Assembly (NCBI RefSeq): GCF_048269565.1
Contig: NZ_JBLXIK010000003.1
Location: 453,150 to 517,149, forward strand
Reading direction: 5' to 3'
Origin: Maricaulis sp048269565
Lineage (GTDB): Bacteria > Pseudomonadota > Alphaproteobacteria > Caulobacterales > Maricaulaceae
Length of the DNA stretch: 64,000 bases
Shown here: positions 26,187-33,793 of the stretch, one piece after another
How positions within the stretch are numbered: the stretch's first letter is position 1
Layout: each line of letters opens with the position of its first letter
Notes under the pieces: model-generated
Databases searched by the model: none
What the model was told of the DNA's origin: nothing
The model's input: only the letters and a program-made list of their open reading frames with translations
Made by a program: the position numbers and the translations under genes

Positions 26187-28775
26187 TCAGTAATCCCCTC
26201 TCGGGCGATCAATCAGACGACCGAAGAAGATCGCATTGAGGAACATTTTTTCGGTGCCGCGGAAAGTGGCGCGGAAATTGGGATTGTCGGCGAACATCAC
26301 CACACTGCCACGTCCAAGACGCTGGGCGATCACCGCCGGAGTGCCGGCGATCTCGTCCTGGCGCCGCTGCGAGGCATAGCCCGACAGCAGTGGCTCCGCG
26401 GCATATTCCACCACCACCGCAAATGGATCGTCTTCCGGCCGCTCGAGCACGAGTTCGGTATTGCGGTGCAGGGCGATGGAACGGTCTGAATAGCCAAAAC
26501 CGATCGGATGACTGAAATCGAGATCGCCGGCGAAGATCGCGCCGCCAATGACATGCTCGGCATCATCGATCGGCATCGCGGCATAATCACGGCGGCGGTT
26601 CCCGGCTTCGTCTTCGCTCTCATCCTCGTCCGCATCGGCACCATCTTCGACCGGGAAGAAGCTGGCCTGCGCCATTTCGGCCGCCTGGCGCGTCGCGATC
26701 AACACGCCGCCATCGGTGCGGATCCAGTCGCGAATGCGCTCCAGGTCGGCGTCAGCAAAGCCGGTATTACCCCCTCCGACAACGATCAGGTGCGAATAGC
26801 GCGACCAGTCCAGGCCCGAGAGTTCACTCTTGCGGCGCAGGGTGACAGGCATCTGCATGCGGTGATCGAGCTGATGCCAGACCTCGCCGGCGTCATAGGC
26901 GGAAATGCCGTCATCGAACACCAGCAGAACCTCCGGACGCTCGATGGAGCGGAAACCGCTGCGATCGCCCAGATCCGGCGTATCGCCCGGTGTGGAACCG
27001 GAGGTGGCGGCATAGACGGGGACGCCGTCCTCGACAGCGATGCTTGAGGCCAGTGCGTGGATTTCCTCGCGGCTGACATCTTGGCCGACCAGAGGGATGA
27101 AGGCCGTGCCCGGCCCGAATTCCACCAGCCCCTGGCTGGTCATTATATTCGCCGGTTCGGTGGCGATACGTACCCGGATATCGGCGTCGAGCAGGCGATA
27201 GAGGGCACGCGGTGCGTAATAGTCGGACCAGCGCAGCACATAGCCATAGGTCGAGACCGGTGGCGGGCTGAAGCTGATATCGGCGCTATGAATCTCGCCC
27301 CCGACCGGCAGGCTGCCGGTCAACGGCGCGTATTCCAGGTCATAGGCCAGCGGCAGCGTCCAGCCGGAGACATCGTAGAACACGTTCTCTTCGAAGCTGG
27401 TGACCCGGTCGAACATGGCGCGGATCATGGTGTATTGCGGCTGGCGCATCGAGACGATGTAGGCCTCGCCGGCGCGATAGGTGCGGCCGCCGGCGCGCAG
27501 GTCGCTGGCGAGGGCATTGACGCGGATATCATGCCGCTCAAGCAGATCGACAAACAGGTTGAGCCGCGCCGGATCACCCTCGGCGGAGAACACGTAGCCA
27601 CGGATGCGATCACGGCCGCCATTGGCGACAGCATCGGCAAAGAAGCGGCGCTGATAGGCGGCGATCTCGCCGCGCTGGGCCAGCGCCCCGGAAATCGTCG
27701 TCAGCCCGGTGCGGAAATGGGTGCGGATATTGTCGGCATGGCTGACAAGCCCGTGCTCCGACTCGATCAGCCCGCCTCTGGCCGAGCCGATCTCGAACAG
27801 GATGCCCAGCGAGCCATTGACCTGGGGATAGGTCGAGCCCTTGCCGACATAGAAATTGTCGAAGCCTTCCTCGGTGGTATAGAGCCGCGCTTCCGCGTCG
27901 AGAAAGCCGACATGGTGGCGGGCGATGTTCAGGGTCAGCGCGCGCGCCTCATCGGGGATCAGCGGATTGAGCCGGCGCGGCTCGCCGGGGTGAAAATAGA
28001 AGGTCGCCTCGGTACCCATCTCATGGAAATCGGCCGAAACCTGCGGTTTCCAGCGATGCCATTGGGTCAGCCAGGCCTGCGATTCCGGCTGGGTCTGCAG
28101 CAGCCACTGGCGATTGAGATCGAACCAGTAGTGATTGGTGCGCGCCTCGCCCCAGGTGCTGTGCTGGGCATGGGCCGGATCGGTCACCGCGACGTCGGAG
28201 CCAAACATCGTGACCGCATTGGCGCGCCGGTTATGGCCGTCCGGATTGAAGATGGCCGTGATCAGGATGACGCTGTCAGCGAGCGTTTGCTCGATCTCGG
28301 CACCCTGGGCAGCGGCCAGATGATAGAGCATCGGAATCGCCGCATCCATCCCGGCCGGTTCGGCGCCGTGAACCCCGTAATTCAGCCACAGGATCGCCGG
28401 TCCGTCGCCAGCCGCCGCACCCGGTTCGAGCTGGGCGATGTGGGCGGTACGAATCGCGTCGATCCGGGCCTGGTTTTCCGGCGAGGTGACGACGAAGAAC
28501 AGGATCGGGCGATGCTCATGGGTGTAGCCGATAGTCTCGACGGTGATGCGATCGGAGCCTTGCGCGATCTCGGTGAGATAGCTGACCATCTGCTCATGGC
28601 GCACCGGCCGGTCGCCCAGTTCGAAGCCCAGCCTGGCCTCGGGCGCCGGCACCGAGGCGTCATAGCCGGTGTCGGCCAACTGGAAAAACCCGATCGGTTC
28701 GGCCAGGGCAGGTGATGCCAGGCCCAGCGACGACAGGCCCAGCAGGATCGCGGCGATTGGTTTGAAGACTGACAT
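26187..28775 (-). CDS. secreted M14-family zinc carboxypeptidase-like protein
   Basis: An 862-residue periplasmic or secreted protein with signal peptide MSVFKPIAAILLGLSSLG ending at ALAEPI. The N-terminal peptidase M14 domain (about residues 45-380) has the zinc ligands in NYGVHGAEPAGMD and the downstream active-site region around QVSADFHEMGTEATFYFHPG. A C-terminal region (about 620-850) resembles a class I amidotransferase-like fold (LLVFDDGISAYDAG, LIVVGGGNTGF, DGGVLIATRQAAE), as in other large bacterial M14 proteins. Peptide specificity is unknown. It faces bioD with 37 bp between the stops and has no operon partner. Confidence 0.87.
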   Translation of the reverse strand: MSVFKPIAAILLGLSSLGLASPALAEPIGFFQLADTGYDASVPAPEARLGFELGDRPVRHEQMVSYLTEIAQGSDRITVETIGYTHEHRPILFFVVTSPENQARIDAIRTAHIAQLEPGAAAGDGPAILWLNYGVHGAEPAGMDAAIPMLYHLAAAQGAEIEQTLADSVILITAIFNPDGHNRRANAVTMFGSDVAVTDPAHAQHSTWGEARTNHYWFDLNRQWLLQTQPESQAWLTQWHRWKPQVSADFHEMGTEATFYFHPGEPRRLNPLIPDEARALTLNIARHHVGFLDAEARLYTTEEGFDNFYVGKGSTYPQVNGSLGILFEIGSARGGLIESEHGLVSHADNIRTHFRTGLTTISGALAQRGEIAAYQRRFFADAVANGGRDRIRGYVFSAEGDPARLNLFVDLLERHDIRVNALASDLRAGGRTYRAGEAYIVSMRQPQYTMIRAMFDRVTSFEENVFYDVSGWTLPLAYDLEYAPLTGSLPVGGEIHSADISFSPPPVSTYGYVLRWSDYYAPRALYRLLDADIRVRIATEPANIMTSQGLVEFGPGTAFIPLVGQDVSREEIHALASSIAVEDGVPVYAATSGSTPGDTPDLGDRSGFRSIERPEVLLVFDDGISAYDAGEVWHQLDHRMQMPVTLRRKSELSGLDWSRYSHLIVVGGGNTGFADADLERIRDWIRTDGGVLIATRQAAEMAQASFFPVEDGADADEDESEDEAGNRRRDYAAMPIDDAEHVIGGAIFAGDLDFSHPIGFGYSDRSIALHRNTELVLERPEDDPFAVVVEYAAEPLLSGYASQRRQDEIAGTPAVIAQRLGRGSVVMFADNPNFRATFRGTEKMFLNAIFFGRLIDRPRGDY

Positions 28776-28878
28776 GAGCGGCCCCGAGCTGTTTGATCTT
28801 AAGGCAGGCTAGCGCGTGCGGAAGAAAGGGCAAGACCCGGGGCTGGATGGGCGCCAGGGCGCCGCGCGAATGGCTGCC

Positions 28879-29092
28879 GGCCCGCCTTCGCCCTGCGGGC
28901 CAGGCCGAGTGCATTGTCGTCGGAGATTTGGCGTTAGGGCCTGCCCAGCCGTAGCTGAGAGATAACGAGCGGCCCGCCTTCGCCCTGCGGGCCAGGTCGA
29001 GTGCATTGTCGTCGGAGATTTGGCGTTAGGGCCTGCCCAGCCGTAGCTGCGAGATGACGAGCGGCCCGCCTTCGCTACTTCGCAGCGAAGGC
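28879..29092. repeat. 92-bp tandem repeat behind the original tRNA-Val 3' end
   Basis: Two full and one partial copies of a 92-bp unit (unit landmarks at 28881, 28973 and 29065) differ at only a few positions. Each contains palindromes such as GGCCCGC-N9-GCGGGCC and the block GGGCCTGCCCAGCCG, which recurs beside tRNA-Leu at 49.4-49.7 kb. The rightmost part forms the hairpin GCCTTCGCT/AGCGAAGGC immediately after the tRNA CCA. It is non-coding and resembles REP/BIME-type intergenic repeats. Confidence 0.8.
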
Positions 29093-29138
29093 TGGTGGGC
29101 GGTGAGGGGCTCGAACCCCCGACCCTCTCGGTGTAAAC
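29093..29138 (-). repeat. attL: 46-bp duplicate of the tRNA-Val 3' half
   Basis: Identical to 38260-38305 except for one base (C at 29110, T at 38277). It covers the CCA end, T-arm and anticodon-arm 3' part of tRNA-Val, but the sequence beyond the break (ctatttt) does not continue the tRNA. It therefore marks the distal junction of an integrated element and is not a functional tRNA. Confidence 0.92.
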
Positions 29139-29270
29139 TATTTTCCCCCGCACTTCAGCGCCTAACGCGACCTATCACAAACAAGCGGGCGCATCCCTTT
29201 CTAGACTGCCATGTTCAACTCACGTTAGAGTCCGTTATAGCGACGAAAAACGTCGTCTATTGTCCCTTCG

Positions 29271-29297
29271 CGTTACCCCAAAGACGATGCGGGTAAC
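29271..29297. promoter_or_regulatory. candidate integrase arm-type sites, left end
   Basis: CGTTACCC at 29271-29278 and its inverse GGGTAAC at 29291-29297 lie about 135 bp inside attL. The same heptamer GTTACCC occurs twice near the right end. Multiple short repeats inside both ends of an element are what arm-binding tyrosine integrases use. A separate small hairpin, CGACG-AAAAA-CGTCG, is at 29241-29255. Confidence 0.45.
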
Positions 29298-29325
29298 AGA
29301 CATCGGCCAGCTAGAGGTGCTCTGA

Positions 29326-30678
29326 ATGGCGAGGCTCACAGACCAGACTCCAATGATGCGGCTCACCGACCTTAAGGTGAAGTCGCTTCCCCCCGACCCG
29401 TCGCGGCGACTGGAGATGCCAGACCCCGGCCAGGCCGGGCTCTACCTGATTATTCAGCCGAGCGGGCGGAAAAGCTGGGCTGTGCGCTATCGTCAAAACG
29501 GACGAAGCCGAAAACTGACGCTGGGCAGGTTTCCGGCTATTGGCCTTGCCGATGCGCGCCAGATGACCGCCAAAACGCTGGACAAGATCGAACGGGGCGA
29601 AGACCCGGCATCTGACAAGAAGGCTCGGCGGACTGAGACCGGCACTTCGGGACATCAGCGAACTGACACCCTCGCGGCGCTGGTCGCGGAATACTTGCAG
29701 CGACGGCCCCGCGAGAAAGCACTCCGATCTATCGGCGAGGTGAAGCGGATTTTCGATAAGTACGTTCTGCCGGTCATAGGGCAGCGCCCTGCTGCCAAAA
29801 TCACGAAACGCGAGATAATCGACCTGCTTGATGGCATCGCGGACCGCCCTGCACCGATCATGGCCAACCGGACTTTTGAAGCCCTGCGCGCGCTATTCAA
29901 CTGGTCAATAGGCCGCGACTGGATGGCGGCTTCCCCGATGGCTGGCATGAATAAGCCGTTCGAGACCCAAAGCCGCGACCGGGTGCTATCAGTCGATGAG
30001 ATTCGCTGGTTCTGGAAAGCGACCGGCGCAATGGGCTACCCGTTTGGCGATGCCTTGCGAGTGTGCCTCCTGACTGGGCAGCGCGTCGGCGAGGTCAGCG
30101 GCCTTACCCGGAGTGAAATCGGGCAAGAGCAGATGATTCAAGTGACGGAAGCAAACGGCGAGCGGATCGAAACCACGGCCCCGGGCAACGTATGGACCAT
30201 TCCCGCCGCACGGGCGAAGAATGGGGAGGAACACAAGGTTCCCCTTGCCGACCCGGCGCTGGCCATCATCGAAAATGCGCCCGCTATCGGCACCAACGGG
30301 CTGGTTTTCACGACCACCGGACTAAGCCCGATATCTGGCCGGTCAAAAGCGAAGGTCCGTCTTGACCGACTAATGGCGGCGGCGGCGGAGGAGGAGCGCG
30401 GCGAAAAAGCCGAGATTGACCGTTTCACGATACACGACCTCCGGCGGACATGCGCCAGCCAGATGGCTGAACTGCGCGTTGCCCCGCACGTTATCGAGGC
30501 CGTCCTAAATCACCGGACCGGCGTCGTGCGCGGAATTGCGCGCGTCTACAATAGATACGACTATGGAATCGAAAAGCGGGAGGCGTTGGACGCCTGGGCG
30601 CATCGCTTGAACGATCTTGTGACGGGCAAGCCTGCGGAAATGGCAATCGAAGTGGAGGCTAAGCGTGACCGATGCTGA
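29326..30678 (+). CDS. int: tyrosine recombinase/integrase with N-terminal arm-binding domain
   Basis: A 450-residue P4-type integrase. Residues ~10-95 form the DUF4102-like arm-binding domain (LTDLKVKSLPP, YLIIQPSGRKSWAVRYR, LTLGRFPAIGLADAR). A SAM-like core-binding domain and the catalytic domain follow. The active-site set is complete: Arg253 in GQRVGEVSGL, Lys304, His370 and Arg373 in IHDLRRTCAS, His396 in LNHRT and the nucleophile Tyr408 in RVYNRYDY. It is 190 bp from attL, at the end away from the intact tRNA. It should catalyse integration into and excision from tRNA-Val. Confidence 0.96.
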   Translation: MARLTDQTPMMRLTDLKVKSLPPDPSRRLEMPDPGQAGLYLIIQPSGRKSWAVRYRQNGRSRKLTLGRFPAIGLADARQMTAKTLDKIERGEDPASDKKARRTETGTSGHQRTDTLAALVAEYLQRRPREKALRSIGEVKRIFDKYVLPVIGQRPAAKITKREIIDLLDGIADRPAPIMANRTFEALRALFNWSIGRDWMAASPMAGMNKPFETQSRDRVLSVDEIRWFWKATGAMGYPFGDALRVCLLTGQRVGEVSGLTRSEIGQEQMIQVTEANGERIETTAPGNVWTIPAARAKNGEEHKVPLADPALAIIENAPAIGTNGLVFTTTGLSPISGRSKAKVRLDRLMAAAAEEERGEKAEIDRFTIHDLRRTCASQMAELRVAPHVIEAVLNHRTGVVRGIARVYNRYDYGIEKREALDAWAHRLNDLVTGKPAEMAIEVEAKRDRC

Positions 30679-31351
30679 TGATCCGATACCCACTCGGAAC
30701 GGCGAGAAGCAATCCGCCGCTCCTTCGCTTGAGGACGTATTCAGGAAGCACCTTCACATATCGCAAAGCGAAGCCGACCTAGCCGCAGACTGGTTCGCAA
30801 GCTCAGCTTGGGGCAACCCAACCGGGTTTTACCATCGCTCAGCGGACATGAAGGACCTCTTCGACCTACGAAATGCGGTTTCTGCAATGCTTCGTTTTGA
30901 CGTTCATGGGAGCGAAGAAGTGCAAGAGCTTCTCCGCCTAAATATGATTCAATTGGATATCGAAACTGACACAAAAAATGCTACAGACGCCGCAGAGAAA
31001 TGGCGACCAAAGTCGCATGACTCTTTTGTCTCGTCCAAACAATTCATTACTAGATGGCAGAAGGCAATTGACACGACAATTCGCACTGTAGAGCAGTCAT
31101 CGCTGACCGTAAGATCGAGACAGCGCGTAAATGTTGAAGGCGTAAATATTGTAGACCGCGCACGTTTGTTATGGGAGCGGAAACTCGGGTCGCCAGCACC
31201 AGCGCGCGGGCTCAATGTTGCCACGGCTTTCGGCGAATACCTATTTGATTTGTTTGAGGCTTGCGAGTGTGAGGGTGACCCAAGATCCGCATTCCACGCG
31301 TGGTCACGCCACATAGGTGCCCGCGTGCATAGTGACGGCGAAACTGGTTAG
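30665..31351 (+). CDS. hypothetical protein of the island
   Basis: A 228-residue soluble protein with no domain I recognise. It starts with GTG at 30665, preceded by GGAGG at good spacing, and overlaps the integrase end by 14 bases, so it is co-translated with it. The sequence is mixed charged and helical, without signal peptide or membrane segment; a Cys pair (ECE, ACECEG) lies near the C-terminus. Base composition is lower in GC than the chromosome, consistent with a recently acquired gene. Function unknown. Confidence 0.75.
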   Translation: MTDADDPIPTRNGEKQSAAPSLEDVFRKHLHISQSEADLAADWFASSAWGNPTGFYHRSADMKDLFDLRNAVSAMLRFDVHGSEEVQELLRLNMIQLDIETDTKNATDAAEKWRPKSHDSFVSSKQFITRWQKAIDTTIRTVEQSSLTVRSRQRVNVEGVNIVDRARLLWERKLGSPAPARGLNVATAFGEYLFDLFEACECEGDPRSAFHAWSRHIGARVHSDGETG

Positions 31352-31422
31352 CTCACTGTGATCGGAAATGGTGCTTCAAGGCTCCACATTCTGCCCCATG
31401 TTCAAACCATGGAGCGAAACAC

Positions 31423-31626
31423 ATGCCCTCCCCTGCCATCAATACCCACCGACACATCCCCGCCGCGACCGTCCGCGAATTGTGCGGCGGCATTTCTGAC
31501 ATGACGCTTTGGCGCTGGCTGGATCAACGCGACTTTCCTGAACCGGCCCGCATCGGCCGCCGCCGCTACTGGAGAGAGACGGAGGTGCTCGCGTGGCTCA
31601 ACACCTTCCGGGAGGCGGCACAATGA
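31423..31626 (+). CDS. AlpA-like helix-turn-helix regulator / excisionase
   Basis: A 67-residue DNA-binding protein. ISDMTLWRWLDQRDFPEPAR followed by IGRRRYWRETEVLAWL is the winged helix typical of AlpA/MerR-like excisionases of P4-type elements. In such elements AlpA activates integrase or excision. A GGAG lies before the ATG at 31423, and the stop overlaps the next gene as ATGA. Its position shortly after the integrase fits the satellite layout. Confidence 0.87.
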   Translation: MPSPAINTHRHIPAATVRELCGGISDMTLWRWLDQRDFPEPARIGRRRYWRETEVLAWLNTFREAAQ

Positions 31627-31940
31627 CCGCCCGCCGCTGGAAACCCGCCCGCTTGACTGTGGAAATCGACGGCAACCGCCGCGCCTTTGTCGGGCGCAAT
31701 GCCGAAATCATGCGCGCAATGATCGAGCGTGGCTCTGTAAGTTCTGCGGAGATTGAACCGGGTGTTCGCCTTGCCGCCATCGTCCACAGGCTGAAACGCT
31801 CCCATTCGATCAGCATTGCATCCGCGCGGTTCTGCAACGCCCGTGGCGATGGTGGGGAGTATGCCGCTTACAGCCTCACAGCGCCCGCTCGGCTTGTCGA
31901 ATACCAGCCCGGCGAATGGCAAGGCGTGAGGGTCGATTAA
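31623..31940 (+). CDS. hypothetical protein, possibly DNA-associated
   Basis: A 105-residue basic protein starting MTARRWKPARLTVEIDGNRR at an ATGA overlap with the AlpA-like gene and ending in a TAATG overlap with the next. The middle (NAEIMRAMIERGSVSSAEI then LAAIVHRLKRSHSISI) looks like a small winged-helix domain, of the type seen in short phage regulators. No enzymatic motif. The tight coupling to genes on both sides indicates one transcript from alpA to the replication-type gene. Confidence 0.75.
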   Translation: MTARRWKPARLTVEIDGNRRAFVGRNAEIMRAMIERGSVSSAEIEPGVRLAAIVHRLKRSHSISIASARFCNARGDGGEYAAYSLTAPARLVEYQPGEWQGVRVD

Positions 31941-32470
31941 TGGCAAAACCCCGCAAAGCATGGCGCGGGCATGACGCCACCGGCAGAACCAAGGGGGACG
32001 GCAAAGTCACCGCCCTACCCCTTGCGCTTGTGCAGGAGCCTGCTTGGCGCGCGCTCTCCCCTAAAGCCCAAATGACATACATTTGGCTTCGCTTTGAAGG
32101 GCGTGATCGGCAATTCAGCAACAACGGCAAAATACAATTGAGCGTCAGGCAAGCGGCGCAGCGGCTGGGCATACACCGGAACGCGGCGGCGGGCGGCTTT
32201 CAAGAATTGCAGCAGAAAGGCTTCGTCGTGGTTACCGCCATGGCCGCGCTCGGCGTTACAGGCGAAGCGCGCGGCCCGTCCTATGAGCTGACAGAGTTTC
32301 CGTTGCCGCAGGCGTCACACCCGGTAGGGCGGCGACTCTACAAGGCATGGAAGCCGGGCAACGACTTTGAGGCGGTCCGGCATCCCGCAAACAACCCCAA
32401 GGGCGCGAACGGAAAAAATATCCCGTCTCGAAAAGCGGGACGGTGCTGTCCCGAAAAGGAGGACGGTTAG
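31940..32470 (+). CDS. helix-turn-helix replication-type protein of the island
   Basis: A 176-residue protein starting MAKPRKAWRGHDATGRTKGD. The segment LSPKAQMTYIWLRFEGRD, then LSVRQAAQRLGIHRNAAAGG and FQELQQKGFVVV, forms a winged-helix domain like those in phage and plasmid replication initiators. The 3' end of the gene runs into a set of GTCCCGAAAAGCGGGAC-like palindromes. In related genes the palindrome is often read as Val-Pro-Lys-Ser-Gly-Thr repeats; here the frame differs and stops inside the second copy. An origin-binding role is inference. Confidence 0.7.
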   Translation: MAKPRKAWRGHDATGRTKGDGKVTALPLALVQEPAWRALSPKAQMTYIWLRFEGRDRQFSNNGKIQLSVRQAAQRLGIHRNAAAGGFQELQQKGFVVVTAMAALGVTGEARGPSYELTEFPLPQASHPVGRRLYKAWKPGNDFEAVRHPANNPKGANGKNIPSRKAGRCCPEKEDG

Positions 32471-32562
32471 GGCCTTCCTGTCCCTGAAAAGATGACAGGG
32501 CGTCCCGAAAAGGAGGACGGTTAGGGCCAAAAACCGCCCGCGACCGTCCCGAAAAGCGAGAC
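32425..32562. repeat. five iterated 17-bp palindromic elements (candidate origin iterons)
   Basis: Copies related to GTCCCGAAAAGCGGGAC lie at 32425-32441, 32448-32464, 32480-32496, 32502-32518 and 32546-32562. Each can form a short hairpin around AAAAG, some with G-T pairs. Start-to-start distances are 23, 32, 22 and 44 bp, mostly near multiples of a helical turn. They straddle the 3' end of the winged-helix gene, a common place for an element's own replication origin or autoregulatory site. Confidence 0.7.
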
Positions 32563-32670
32563 ATCCTTATTACCATACCCAGTCTCTCAGAATATCAGCC
32601 TTAAACACGCGATTTGTCCGAATGGCCAATTTTGGCCCGAACGGTCGCCAGCGAAAACGGAGTAACGATC

Positions 32671-32883
32671 ATGCCTGTATCATTCGTGAGCAATCCGCCC
32701 GTCGTGGATGCCGCCTCTGGCATCGTATCAATCGAGTTTGAAAGCGGCGGCGAAACCGTATCCGTTGCGCTCTCTCGCAATGCCGCATTTGGGCTTGCCC
32801 ATTCCCTAAGCCGTTCAATTGCGGAACTGGACGCGCCAGGCACGGTGGTGAACTTCTCCACAAGCAAGGGCAAGGACGCTTGA
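32671..32883 (+). CDS. small hypothetical protein
   Basis: A 70-residue protein starting MPVSFVSNPPVVDAASGIVS, chosen because GGAG lies ten bases before this ATG. The pattern is a short beta-rich segment followed by a helix (GLAHSLSRSIAEL). No family recognised. It stands between the palindrome cluster and the capsid module and ends two bases before the next small gene. Confidence 0.65.
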   Translation: MPVSFVSNPPVVDAASGIVSIEFESGGETVSVALSRNAAFGLAHSLSRSIAELDAPGTVVNFSTSKGKDA

Positions 32884-32884
32884 T

Positions 32885-33049
32885 ATGTCCGCATGTTCCC
32901 CTTGTGTTCCAACCGCAGGTGTGCTAGATAATGGTCTGTCGCAGCCTTTGGCGCGGCACCCTCTCGCGTTCGAGTCCTTGACCGAACAGCACGCCATCCA
33001 GCCGGACCCAATGCGGGCCGGTGCGTTCTGTTACGAGGCACTGACGTGA
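32885..33049 (+). CDS. 54-residue hypothetical protein coupled to the prohead protease gene
   Basis: A short frame starting MSACSPCVPTAGVLDNG, preceded by AAGGA at normal spacing and following the previous stop by one base. Its TGA overlaps the GTG start of the protease (GTGA), the hallmark of a translated, coupled gene. It has four cysteines and no recognisable domain. It may be a structural or scaffold-like peptide, but nothing in the sequence proves that. Confidence 0.6.
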   Translation: MSACSPCVPTAGVLDNGLSQPLARHPLAFESLTEQHAIQPDPMRAGAFCYEALT

Positions 33050-33738
33050 CCCCAATCAAATTCGACATATCCAGCCTTAGCCTGGGCCGCGCCTTTGCGC
33101 TTGAGGTGAAAGCGTCCGGCTCTGGCGAGATTGAAGGATTGGCTAGCCCATTTGGCGGCAGTCCTGACAGCTACGGCGACATCATCGAGCCGGGCGCATT
33201 CTCCGCAAGCCTTGCCAAGCACAAAGCCGCTGGCACCGCTCCCGCGCTTCTCTGGGCGCATGATCAGTCACGCCCTGTTGGCCGCTGGTCACAGATGCAA
33301 GAACGCGCGGACGGCTTGCACGTTAGCGGACAGCTCAACCTGAAAACCGAAGCCGGACAGCAAGCCTATGAGCATGTCAAAGGCGGCGATCTGGACGGGC
33401 TTTCCATCGGCTTTGGCATTGCTCCCGGTGGCGCTTCTGTCGATCGGCAGGGCGTGCGGACGCTCAAGGCGCTGGATCTGTACGAGGTCAGCATTGTGAC
33501 GCTTCCGGCAGCTCTCTCTGCCCGCGTGCAGCAAGTGAAGTCCATCACCGGCCCTGACGAATTGCGCGACCTCCTGAGAGGCCACGGCTTGCCTGTGCGC
33601 TTCTGCGAGAAGGTAGCGGCGGGCGGCTGGGCACATCTGCAAAACGCAACACCTCAACAACTCGAAACCGAGGCGAAGGCACAGGCCGAAGCCGACACTA
33701 TGGCAGCGATTTTACGGGAGCTTCGCCGCTACGCCTGA
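33046..33738 (+). CDS. HK97-family prohead protease
   Basis: A 230-residue serine protease that matures phage capsids. The core matches the family: GLASPFGGSPDSYGDIIEPG, catalytic His72 in LLWAHDQSRPVG, Ser120 in DGLSIGF and a plausible third residue, Glu147, in LYEVSIVTLPA. The C-terminal ~50 residues are helical and may act as a scaffold. It starts with GTG at 33046, coupled to the tiny gene before it, and precedes the major capsid gene, the normal head-gene order. Intact. Confidence 0.94.
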   Translation: MTPIKFDISSLSLGRAFALEVKASGSGEIEGLASPFGGSPDSYGDIIEPGAFSASLAKHKAAGTAPALLWAHDQSRPVGRWSQMQERADGLHVSGQLNLKTEAGQQAYEHVKGGDLDGLSIGFGIAPGGASVDRQGVRTLKALDLYEVSIVTLPAALSARVQQVKSITGPDELRDLLRGHGLPVRFCEKVAAGGWAHLQNATPQQLETEAKAQAEADTMAAILRELRRYA

Positions 33739-33793
33739 CCCGCTCCCAATCAACGCAGCGTCGTGATGACGCCGCAGCTCATGGATAGAAAAC

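Noticed and set aside
27057..28715. Plus-strand frame opposite the M14 peptidase
   Set aside because: The peptidase frame shows zinc-site motifs and a signal peptide; the opposite frame is low-information, with repeated Arg/Gly/Ala.
28879..29092. Possible CRISPR array
   Set aside because: The units are contiguous 92-bp copies without unique spacers, and no cas gene is present.
29093..29138. A second tRNA-Val gene
   Set aside because: Only the 3' 46 bases are present; the anticodon-stem 5' side, D-arm and acceptor 5' strand are missing.
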